Part shown: positions 46,173 through 53,552 of the stretch, in pieces
Numbering within the stretch: the first letter of the stretch is position 1
Layout of the letters: every line of letters starts with the position of its first letter
NCBI RefSeq assembly: GCF_002162375.1
Contig: NZ_CP021425.1
Coordinates: forward strand, 1,919,501-1,983,500
Source: Oleiphilus messinensis
GTDB lineage: Bacteria; Pseudomonadota; Gammaproteobacteria; Pseudomonadales; Oleiphilaceae
Direction of reading: 5' to 3'
DNA length: 64,000 nucleotides
Translations under genes and position numbers: made by a program
Notes under the pieces: model-generated
Database searches by the model: none
What the model was told of the DNA's origin: nothing
Seen by the model: the letters and a program-made list of their open reading frames with translations, nothing else

Positions 46173-46559
46173 ATGAGTTCAATTTTGAACAGGTACCCTC
46201 CTTATGTTATCCGGGAGGTTGTTATGTCTAAAGCTACCGGACCTGCAAATAGGAATATATTTGATTGGAGATATGATGAAGTAGCCTACAAGGCATTACG
46301 GAAAGGTTTATCTGAACTTCAAGATAGCTTTTCAGTGATATCAAATAAAATTCATGATCCCTCACAACTACTTGAAGAGATGCTGAACGTCTCTGAGGTA
46401 ACGTTATCACAGTTTGTAATGTCTCCCGGGAGTGAGAGTCATTGGGAGTATTCCTCGATCATGCTGGTCAAACGTACGATTGAGCAGCTAATTGGAGAAA
46501 AATACACACCAAGTGAGCTTGAATTGGACAAGTGCTATAAAGGTTCAACCGTAATTTAA
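46173..46559 (+). CDS. Small unknown protein, paralog of 44398-44781
   Basis: The Met at 46173 is chosen because similarity to the paralog at 44398-44781 starts there; the frame is open 32 codons further upstream, with a basic, low-quality sequence. The 128 residues share the blocks ILNRYPPYVIREVVMSKATG, PANRNIFDW and LIGEKYTPSELELDKCY with the paralog. It is predicted soluble and helical, with no recognised domain. Two diverged copies on opposite strands around a binding-protein gene suggest an inverted duplication or independent acquisition of one family by the island. Confidence 0.65.
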   Translation: MSSILNRYPPYVIREVVMSKATGPANRNIFDWRYDEVAYKALRKGLSELQDSFSVISNKIHDPSQLLEEMLNVSEVTLSQFVMSPGSESHWEYSSIMLVKRTIEQLIGEKYTPSELELDKCYKGSTVI

Positions 46560-46603
46560 CCCCGAAAACAAGACTAGCTGACCCTATATTGAGATAAATT
46601 TCG

Positions 46604-46849
46604 ATGCCTGCTTTTGAATTGTTAACATGTAAATTCCAGTGCCGGTTATGTGGTGACGAGATCGTGAGTGTTGGTGATTTAGTCACTTGTCGGTGTGGTG
46701 GAATCAAAATAGATGCCTGCCTGAAAGGTGGCTTCATTCGTCGCACAGGAGAACCGGAAAATTTTATCAGTTTATGCGAATGGCGTTCCGTTGAAACCGG
46801 ACGAGTGTTTAGCGATCAAGATAAATTCAATTCAACCTACATACGATAA
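46604..46849 (+). CDS. Small zinc-ribbon protein (DUF7695-like)
   Basis: This 81-residue protein has two metal-ligand pairs, C-R-L-C (residues 13-16) and C-R-C (29-31), followed by GGIKIDACLKGGFIRRTGEPENF. The layout CxxCGD...CxCG...D-G...RR-x-G resembles small proteins of the DUF7695 type that occur in accessory regions and phages. Function unknown. It lies 44 bp downstream of the small paralog gene on the same strand and could be co-transcribed. Confidence 0.6.
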   Translation: MPAFELLTCKFQCRLCGDEIVSVGDLVTCRCGGIKIDACLKGGFIRRTGEPENFISLCEWRSVETGRVFSDQDKFNSTYIR

Positions 46850-46900
46850 TCACAGCACGATCCAGACAGTTTAAGAGAGCCCAGTTTGAGAGAGACAGCC

Positions 46901-47872
46901 ATGAAACCGAATGCGTTCCCATTGTTGCTGAGTCTGATCTTTTTGTTGGCCTTGTCGCCTGTTGGTCATGCTGCGAGTGATAGCGAGGAGAGTAAAGCCC
47001 TAAAAGCCCAGCGAAAAGAAGCGCTAAAAGAGCGTCAGGCGCTTCAGAAGGATCAAAATAAGCGAAACAAAGACGCGATAGCTGATTTTAAATCCCATCG
47101 CAGCGATTATAAGGCGCAGGCGAAACAGCTTGTTACGGATCTGAAAACCGCATATGAATTGAAGCGTGTATCGCTCAACGCAGAGCATCAGGCGCGAATT
47201 GCTGAAGCTGAAGCTGAATTTCGGGAACAGTGGACGGCAATGCTGCTGAAGCAGAGGGACAAAAAGGAAACACTGGAGGTTATACAGGAAGAGGCAAAGC
47301 GATATGCAGAGGCGTTGTTCCAGTTGCGTAAACAGAGTGCTCTGGAACTACACCAGGCGGAACTGACGTATGAGCGAGAGGTGAATGCGGAGTTAACCGG
47401 GTTAGACCGAGATATGCTAGAGAAAGCCCGCTCTCTGGGACTGACTGCGCCATTGGAACCGGTGCTGGCGACGCCAATTGGTGGGGTGTTGACCGAAAAA
47501 GAAGAAAAATGGAATGAGAAAGAAGAGACACGGGTTCAAAAACTACTCGAAAAGAACCTGAAGCTGATCGCAGAATATGAAGTTGGCACGAAATTGCGCC
47601 AGTGGGAAATCGATAATTTGCAGGAAGATTTCGACCTCGAGTGGAAAGAGAAAGAGGAACTTCAGGCGTTGGATAGCCAAATATCGTTTTTTACCCAATT
47701 CGCGGCACAGAGTGCAGGGAATGCCGAGGCACAACAACAGGACTTCATGAAACGTTTATCCGAGATTCAAAAAGAACGTCAGTTGATTGGCATAAAATAC
47801 AAAAAAATCAGAGACGAGAACCGAATCAAGCGTCGAGAGGCAAAAAAACAGATTCGATCAAACGCCAAATGA
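46901..47872 (+). CDS. Secreted coiled-coil protein of unknown function
   Basis: The Met at 46901, with a GAGAGA site, gives 323 residues. A signal peptide (LLLSLIFLLALSPVGHA, then ASDS) is followed by almost continuous highly charged Lys/Glu/Gln helix over residues 30-320, with one break around LTAPLEPVLATPIGGVL (about residue 190). It should be a long periplasmic coiled coil of two segments. I recognise no family. Composition, not sequence, resembles periplasmic or outer-membrane-associated rod proteins. It is convergent with the next gene, 6 bp apart. Confidence 0.65.
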   Translation: MKPNAFPLLLSLIFLLALSPVGHAASDSEESKALKAQRKEALKERQALQKDQNKRNKDAIADFKSHRSDYKAQAKQLVTDLKTAYELKRVSLNAEHQARIAEAEAEFREQWTAMLLKQRDKKETLEVIQEEAKRYAEALFQLRKQSALELHQAELTYEREVNAELTGLDRDMLEKARSLGLTAPLEPVLATPIGGVLTEKEEKWNEKEETRVQKLLEKNLKLIAEYEVGTKLRQWEIDNLQEDFDLEWKEKEELQALDSQISFFTQFAAQSAGNAEAQQQDFMKRLSEIQKERQLIGIKYKKIRDENRIKRREAKKQIRSNAK

Positions 47873-47878
47873 GTATAA

Positions 47879-48280
47879 CTAATACGGCTTAACCTTATCA
47901 ATTTCCTCTTTCAAACGGCGCATGTATTCTTCTGAGTCTTCAATAGCGCTCAGTTTTGCATAAGCTTTTTTCAAATCTTCCCGGTATCGGGCCATTTGAT
48001 CTGCGTTTTCCCGCGTGAAAAAACAGTAGGCTTTCATGGAATAGCCAAACAGGCTGATCAGTGGCAACAAAGGCAGTGAGAGTAAGTGCAAGCCCAGCAC
48101 AACCAGCCAACTGAAGGTTCCGCGCAGGGTTGCTCTGTTGTGAAAGGGAATACGGAGCCCGTTGGGTAACGCGGACAAATTGTTTCTGAATGCCGCCCAA
48201 GCCTCATTGCGCCCGACTTTCAGGGGAGTGAACATGGCGGCAATATCGTAACTTTTGTGGTTATCCAGTGTGACTCTCAT
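47879..48280 (-). CDS. Small membrane protein of unknown function
   Basis: This 133-residue protein has an N-terminal soluble part, a central hydrophobic region (SWLVVLGLHLLSLPLLPLIS, about residues 57-80) that could form one or two membrane helices, and a charged helical tail ending KEEIDKVKPY. I recognise no family. It is convergent with the coiled-coil protein gene and its start lies upstream of a TnpB element, so it marks the left flank of that element. Confidence 0.5.
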   Translation of the reverse strand: MRVTLDNHKSYDIAAMFTPLKVGRNEAWAAFRNNLSALPNGLRIPFHNRATLRGTFSWLVVLGLHLLSLPLLPLISLFGYSMKAYCFFTRENADQMARYREDLKKAYAKLSAIEDSEEYMRRLKEEIDKVKPY

Positions 48281-48702
48281 ATCTTTTACCGTGACACGAA
48301 AAAAGTGGGCGCACGTTACTCTTTTTTATCTGAGTAATCAATCTATTCCGATTGCAAATTGAGTAATTTGTCCTTTTTAAGGTGGCTCTTTTGCCGACTT
48401 GCTCAATTTTCTGGTTCTCGCCCGACTTTTGCGGGCTTTGATAGACCAAGGCTGAGTACAAAATAGACGGTTTCGATTACTGTAATTTGAACATGAACCG
48501 GGCGCATTCTTGCTTGCTTTAGCTGCGAGTTGAGTCCGGCGTAAAGCTGCCCATGAGATGGAGATATGTGTTGATTATTTGGACTTGGTTCTCATAAACA
48601 CTGCTTCTTCCCGTTCGCCATTCGTACTTATTAATTTCATGATTGACAGAATATTTGTGGCTCTTTACTGTTACTCCGAAACTTGTACAAAGGACTTATC
48701 AA
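48281..48702. other. Intergenic region upstream of the third TnpB, with element left end somewhere inside
   Basis: This ~420 bp has no supported gene. It holds an inverted repeat TTACTC/GAGTAA (around 48318-48339) and a hairpin GCCCG/CGGGC followed by TTTG (48420-48440). One of these may be the left terminal hairpin of an IS200/IS605-type element, but no boundary can be fixed without related copies. Confidence 0.3.
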
Positions 48703-50055
48703 GTGGCCATACGTGGATTCTGCATCAATATCTCAGAGCGGCTTCGTAGCAACCAAGCTACGACCTTTGCGCAGTGGATCGGTGCAGCGAACGTCGTGCG
48801 TAACCAGAAGGTGGGCGAGTACAGAAAGCTCCTGTCTGAAGGTAGGGGGTCTGAGATCGCACAAGGCTACAGCCACATAAAGAAGTGTTCAGGATTAGAA
48901 TTCCTTCGTGAAGTCCCAGTGCAAGTGCTTCGTAACGCCGCGAGTGGTGTTTTCAGTGATGCAGAGGCGGCACGTAAAGGGCTGCGTAAATTCCCGAAGG
49001 TGAAAGGGCGTAATAAAAAGCGTAGTGTATTGATCACTCGTGAATTATTTATGCTTGAACCTTTAGACCAGTCCAGCAGTCTCTTAACCCTTTTCGATAA
49101 CGCCACGAAACAGCGACAAAAACTCTTTAGCCTGAAATTGCCGTATACGCCTGAGCAACTGGCCAGGCAGTTTCGCGTGAGCCGCCAAGGGAACAAGTTC
49201 ACGTTATCAGGTTCTTTCGATGACGGCGTAATAAACGACAGCAATGATAAACTGCTAAAAAGTTACGCACATCTGGATGATGAAACGCTTCTAGGCAACA
49301 TAACGGGTATCGACCGCGGTGTAGTGCGCCCGATCCAGACCAGCGATGGCCTGATCATTCAGTATACCCCGGAAGAAGTCGAATCGCTTCGCAAACAGGC
49401 GAGGAAGAAGGCTCGTTATCAGCGTATTCTGGCGCGCAAGAAGCGGCTCAACAAGAACAAAAATAAACACAAATGCGAGACAGCTGGGCAGCGAAAACTA
49501 GCGGCGAAGATTGCCAAAGCCGATGCTAAAATGGCCGATATTCGTAAAAATTTCTCGCACCAGGCGTCGAGCCAGGTCGTTAAATCAGCCAAGCTGATCA
49601 TTGGGCTTGAGGACTTAAACCTCAAGGGCATGACGAAACGCGCCAAGCCGAAACAGGATGGTCGTCAGTTCGTGAAGAACAAAGCTCGTGCAAAGAGCGG
49701 ACTGAGTCGCAGCCTGCTCAATGTGGCACTGGGACGGCTGGGCGATTATATTGAGTACAAAGCGGTTGACTACGGAAAAGCGACCGTTAGGGTTTCGGCA
49801 GCCTATAGTTCTAAAACCCACTATGCTTGTCGTAGTCGTGATACAGTGCGGCCCAATCAAGCGACGCTTATATGCCGCCGTTGCGGCGCGGAAGAGAACG
49901 CCGACGAGAATGCGGCCAAAGTAGTTGCCCAGCGCACAGTAACTTACATCAAAGAGAATGCGTTTGCCGATAAAGCAAAATCTCGTAAGACGATCGTCAG
50001 GCGCAAGAAAAAGGTGGATGATCCACCACTGGTGTGCGAACTGGCATCAGGATAA
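48703..50055 (+). CDS. Divergent TnpB-type RuvC protein with altered zinc finger
   Basis: The GTG at 48703 has an AAAGGA site eight bases upstream and starts where TnpB similarity begins, giving 450 residues; a TTG 60 bases earlier is less likely. RuvC-I is D204 in GIDRGVVRPIQTS, RuvC-II E303 in IIGLEDLNL, and RuvC-III D401 in ENADENAAK. A Lys/Arg-rich stretch (about 228-260) follows RuvC-I. In the zinc ribbon the first pair is H373-x-x-C376 (THYACRSRD), whereas C391-x-x-C394 is normal. No TnpA is adjacent. It differs strongly from the other two TnpB proteins in the window. A multi-hairpin sequence follows directly. Confidence 0.88.
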   Translation: MAIRGFCINISERLRSNQATTFAQWIGAANVVRNQKVGEYRKLLSEGRGSEIAQGYSHIKKCSGLEFLREVPVQVLRNAASGVFSDAEAARKGLRKFPKVKGRNKKRSVLITRELFMLEPLDQSSSLLTLFDNATKQRQKLFSLKLPYTPEQLARQFRVSRQGNKFTLSGSFDDGVINDSNDKLLKSYAHLDDETLLGNITGIDRGVVRPIQTSDGLIIQYTPEEVESLRKQARKKARYQRILARKKRLNKNKNKHKCETAGQRKLAAKIAKADAKMADIRKNFSHQASSQVVKSAKLIIGLEDLNLKGMTKRAKPKQDGRQFVKNKARAKSGLSRSLLNVALGRLGDYIEYKAVDYGKATVRVSAAYSSKTHYACRSRDTVRPNQATLICRRCGAEENADENAAKVVAQRTVTYIKENAFADKAKSRKTIVRRKKKVDDPPLVCELASG

Positions 50056-50070
50056 AAATCAGGAAAGACA

Positions 50071-50213
50071 GGGACAGTCTGCTTGCAGGCTCCCCCGGCT
50101 AACTGAATTAGTCGGCTGGAATAAGACCATCTACAGATGGCATGTCCCGCTAAATGCTTTCTTACAACAATGGACTGGGACTTTAGTTTTGGTCTTGGAA
50201 ACCCGATAGGTTT
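50071..50213 (+). ncRNA. Multi-hairpin sequence after the third tnpB, candidate omegaRNA
   Basis: A closing stem GGGACA (50071-50076) with TGTCCC (50143-50148) encloses three hairpins. GTCTG/CAGGC spans 50077-50090. CCGGCTAA/TTAGTCGG spans 50095-50115, with one G-U pair. CCATC/GATGG spans 50127-50140. A further hairpin AAACC/GGTTT lies at 50199-50213. It starts 15 bp after the tnpB stop on the same strand. In known TnpB systems the guide-RNA scaffold occupies this position and ends at the element edge. The fold is read by eye from complementarity. Confidence 0.45.
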
Positions 50214-50378
50214 AGCTAGGGGGAGTTCATAGCATAAAGAATCAGAACCACTTCACCGCAGGGTACTCACCGGATAGGCAATTGTATGGGATCTGTACCA
50301 CTTTAAAATGAGATCCATATCACGAAATACAATAGTGGCCTGGATTGTTGTGGGGGCTTGGGCACCGTCATGAATGGA

Positions 50379-51344
50379 TTATTGGCAATACTCATTGTTA
50401 CCGCGGAGCCATTTTTTGTTGTTCAAATAAAGTTTGTCTGTGAGTGTTAATTCGTATGTCCAACGCTCGCCTCCGGCGCTGGTTTCCTGCCAGTCGAAGC
50501 CGGGTGTGCTCCCTTGTGATATTTTCCCCGCGCCGAATTGCAGAACCAGGGTGCCTGCGGAATTGATACTGCCTTTTGCATGCCAACGCCCCTGTCCACC
50601 GCTTTGTGCTGCGCCGCTGGCTCCACCCATGCTGTATCCACCGGAATTGAAAGAACTGTAGAACGAGCCGTCACTACACAGCCAGAGTTCTTGCTTTTCG
50701 CTGTAGCCGGAGCCTGTGTAGTAACGAGCGATATAGCGTCCACGCAAGTAAGTTTGCCAGGCATTTGGCCCCTGGTCCGTTGTGCCTGAATTCTGTATCA
50801 CCGGTTTTCGGCTTTCTATGTTTTTAACCAGTTCTGTTGTGATTTGATTAACTTCGATGTTTTTATCATCCCGGTTTTGGGGTTGAGACAATGCGACAAT
50901 CGCAACGCTGAGCCCTTGCCTGAGTTCCCGTCCGGCAACGTAGGCATTGAGTGGGGTCGGGGAGCCCTTTACTGTATATGGCGCCGCAATAATACCGTTT
51001 TTGGTTATTGGCTGTTTATTGGGAATTAATTGGATGCCTGAATCCAGCGGTATGCTCTGTGACATGATCTGTAACAACTGCTGCTGATCGACCTCATCAA
51101 ACATCATGAACAGGTTTGCTTGCAGATGGCGGGATTCGAGTAAGAAAAATTCGGAGCCGGACGGCCAGGCGCCTTGCCAGCCCTCCGGAATCGTAAAAGC
51201 TGCACCGAGTTGAGCCGATTCCACTCGCGTGCCTGAGGGGTAAACGACACCTTGCTGGACTTCAATGGATTGAACTGACACGCTTATGGCGCATAGTGAG
51301 CAGATCAGTGTCAGTTTGAGCCGGGAAGTAACTGATCGTTTCAT
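50379..51344 (-). CDS. Secreted protein of unknown function
   Basis: The Met at 51344 has an excellent AGGAGG site and gives 321 residues with a signal peptide (LKLTLICSLCAISVSVQS). The middle region (ESAQLGAAFTIPEGW, then NGIIAAPYTVKGSP) looks like a compact lipid- or ligand-binding fold. The C-terminal part contains YLRGRYIARYYTGSGYSEKQELWLC, a Gly/Ser-rich linker (YSMGGASGAAQSGGQG) and a terminal barrel-like segment. The WLCSDGSFYSS pattern recalls periplasmic proteins with a small calycin-like domain. No family is assigned with confidence. Confidence 0.6.
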   Translation of the reverse strand: MKRSVTSRLKLTLICSLCAISVSVQSIEVQQGVVYPSGTRVESAQLGAAFTIPEGWQGAWPSGSEFFLLESRHLQANLFMMFDEVDQQQLLQIMSQSIPLDSGIQLIPNKQPITKNGIIAAPYTVKGSPTPLNAYVAGRELRQGLSVAIVALSQPQNRDDKNIEVNQITTELVKNIESRKPVIQNSGTTDQGPNAWQTYLRGRYIARYYTGSGYSEKQELWLCSDGSFYSSFNSGGYSMGGASGAAQSGGQGRWHAKGSINSAGTLVLQFGAGKISQGSTPGFDWQETSAGGERWTYELTLTDKLYLNNKKWLRGNNEYCQ

Positions 51345-51579
51345 GATTTCCCTCCTGTCCAGCGCCTGATCATCAGGCTTGTTGATAAAGTTGACAGTGT
51401 GTCTACCTATCATAGCGAATTTTGTGTACATATTCCCTCAAGCTGTTTTCTATCATTCCGCAAATTTTAAATTCAGAATTGGCTGTTAGAGACTGTCTCG
51501 CATATGCTGGTTTACGTTGAAGGACGAACCGGCTGGAAGGTCGTGACGAGTCAATGGAAAAACCGAATTGAGGGAAAAA

Positions 51580-51933
51580 ATGAACAAGCACGAAAAACTG
51601 AATTATGTTGAATATCCTGCTGCCGATCTCGAGGCAACGAAAGCATTTTTTACGGGTGCATTTGGCTGGAGTTTTGTGGATTACGGGCCAGAGTACACTG
51701 CATTTGCCGGGCAGGGGCTGGATGGCGGCTTTTTCAAAAGTGATTTGCGTTCGGTGGCAACGAATGGCGCGGCACTGCTAGTGTTTTACAGTGACAATAT
51801 CGAAGATACACAAGCCAAAGTAACGGCATCTGGAGGAAGCATTAACAAACCGGTTTTCAGCTTTCCGGGTGGAAGGCGCTTCCACTTCATCGAGCCAAGT
51901 GGAAATGAGTTCGCAGTGTGGTCGGATAAATAA
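51580..51933 (+). CDS. VOC (glyoxalase/bleomycin-resistance) family protein
   Basis: This 117-residue protein starts at the ATG at 51580 with GAGGG upstream. Typical vicinal-oxygen-chelate segments are present: LNYVEYPAADLEATKAFFTGAFGWSFVDY at the N-terminus, then VTASGGSINKPVFSFPGGRRFHFIEPSGNEFAVW. The C-terminal Glu in GNEFAVW is the usual metal ligand. One subunit has two beta-alpha modules and should dimerise. The substrate is unknown; many members detoxify small electrophiles. It is followed by a strong bidirectional terminator. Confidence 0.85.
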   Translation: MNKHEKLNYVEYPAADLEATKAFFTGAFGWSFVDYGPEYTAFAGQGLDGGFFKSDLRSVATNGAALLVFYSDNIEDTQAKVTASGGSINKPVFSFPGGRRFHFIEPSGNEFAVWSDK

Positions 51934-51965
51934 CATCTATGTACGGTTAAAGTTTGAAAGCAACA

Positions 51966-51994
51966 AAAAAGGGCCTGGAAATCAGGCCCTTTTT
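51966..51994. terminator. Bidirectional intrinsic terminator between the VOC gene and serA
   Basis: GGGCCTG/CAGGCCC (51971-51989) with a 5-base loop is flanked by an A tract on the left and a T tract on the right. It can therefore end both the rightward VOC transcript and the leftward serA transcript. Confidence 0.9.
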
Positions 51995-52028
51995 AACGTG
52001 TGAAGCACGAGTCTGAAGTCGGAATGCC

Positions 52029-53258
52029 CTAGAACAATACGCGACAGCGGATAGTGCCTTTCACTGAGCGCAGTTTTTGCATCGCCAGGTCACTGTACTC
52101 CTTGTCGACATCAATCACGACGTAACCTACTTTTTCGTTAGTTTGCAGGTATTGTCCGCAGATGTTGATGTTGTTTTCGGAGAAAACGGTGTTAATTTCC
52201 GACAGCACACCCGGTACATTTTCATGAATGTGCAGCAGGCGATGATTATTCGGATGCGCAGGCAAGGCCACTTCAGGGAAGTTGACGGATGAAACTGAGG
52301 TACCGGTATCACTGTACTTGGCGAGCTTCTCGGCAACTTCAAGGCCGATATTTTCTTGCGCTTCCATGGTGCTACCACCGACATGGGGGGTCAGAATCAC
52401 ATTGTCGAATGCACGTAAAGGGGAAACGAATTCTTCGTTGTTGGACTTGGGCTCAACCGGGAACACGTCAATTGCTGCACCCAGCAACTTGCCGCTTTCC
52501 AATACTGCAGCAAGCGCGTCAATATCGACAACGGTACCACGGGCAGCGTTGATGAAGATGCTGCCTTCTTTCATTTTGGCAAACTGCGCTTCACCCATCA
52601 TTTCTTTGGTTGAACCAGTTTCCGGTACGTGTAGGCTCACGATATCGGCAATGCTCAATAGTTCATCAAGGGATGCGACCTGAGTTGCATTGCCCAGTGG
52701 AAGCTTGGTGACGATGTCACAAAAGTAAACTTCCATACCCAATGATTCTGCCAGTACCGAAAGCTGGGTACCAATGCTGCCGTAACCGACAATACCCAGT
52801 TTCTTGCCGCGAATTTCGTAGCTGTCTTTTGCGGATTTCAACCACTCGCCACGATGCGCTTTTGCACTCTTTTCAGGTACACCACGCAGCAGCAAAATGG
52901 CTTCAGCCAGCACCAGCTCGGCAACGCTTCGAGTGTTGGAATAAGGGGCATTGAAAACGGCCACGCCACGTTTGAGCGCTGCAGTCAAATCAACCTGGTT
53001 GGTTCCGATACAGAAACACCCGACTGCGACCAGCTTGGTGGCGGCTTCAAACACTTTTTCTGTTAGTTGGGTGCGGGATCGGATACCAATAAAATGAGCA
53101 TCTGCAATTTTTTCAACCAGTTCCTCTTCAGAGAGGGACGTTGTCAGATATTCGATGTTGGTATAGCCAGCGTTCTGCAGTGTTTTTAGCGCAGATTGGT
53201 GCACACCTTCCAGAAGAAGAAACTTAATTTTACCTTTGTCGAGTGAGGTCGTAGTCAT
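52029..53258 (-). CDS. serA: D-3-phosphoglycerate dehydrogenase
   Basis: This 409-residue enzyme commits 3-phosphoglycerate to serine synthesis with NAD+. It has the N-terminal substrate domain (GIRSRTQLTEKVFEA), the Rossmann motif LGIVGYGSIGTQLSVLAESLGM, catalytic-region sequences (INAARGTVVD, LTPHVGGSTMEAQ) and a C-terminal ACT domain from about residue 335 that binds serine for feedback inhibition. Length matches the E. coli-type enzyme. Several such enzymes also reduce 2-oxoglutarate to D-2-hydroxyglutarate. The divergent neighbour is a D-2-hydroxyglutarate dehydrogenase, which fits that coupling. Confidence 0.96.
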   Translation of the reverse strand: MTTTSLDKGKIKFLLLEGVHQSALKTLQNAGYTNIEYLTTSLSEEELVEKIADAHFIGIRSRTQLTEKVFEAATKLVAVGCFCIGTNQVDLTAALKRGVAVFNAPYSNTRSVAELVLAEAILLLRGVPEKSAKAHRGEWLKSAKDSYEIRGKKLGIVGYGSIGTQLSVLAESLGMEVYFCDIVTKLPLGNATQVASLDELLSIADIVSLHVPETGSTKEMMGEAQFAKMKEGSIFINAARGTVVDIDALAAVLESGKLLGAAIDVFPVEPKSNNEEFVSPLRAFDNVILTPHVGGSTMEAQENIGLEVAEKLAKYSDTGTSVSSVNFPEVALPAHPNNHRLLHIHENVPGVLSEINTVFSENNINICGQYLQTNEKVGYVVIDVDKEYSDLAMQKLRSVKGTIRCRVLF

Positions 53259-53552
53259 GATGTTGAGTTAACCTATGCATTGATGGCAGGATCGCCAGAT
53301 ACAAACTTTTTTGATCTGTATTACGCCACAGCTGTTCGCACCGAATACAGGACACGGCCATACCTTAACAGGAATAGCAGAAACCAGAATAAAGGATTAG
53401 CTGAAAAGAGTGGCTACAGATCCAGGCGCGGTATGATAACATAATTATCCTTCACAGATACATGTGAGCGAAGATACTTGCGATATCCGTTCAAAAAATG
53501 CTTATCTGATCAAAAAGTGCGCATACACCCAACATTCAGGATTACAGGTTAG

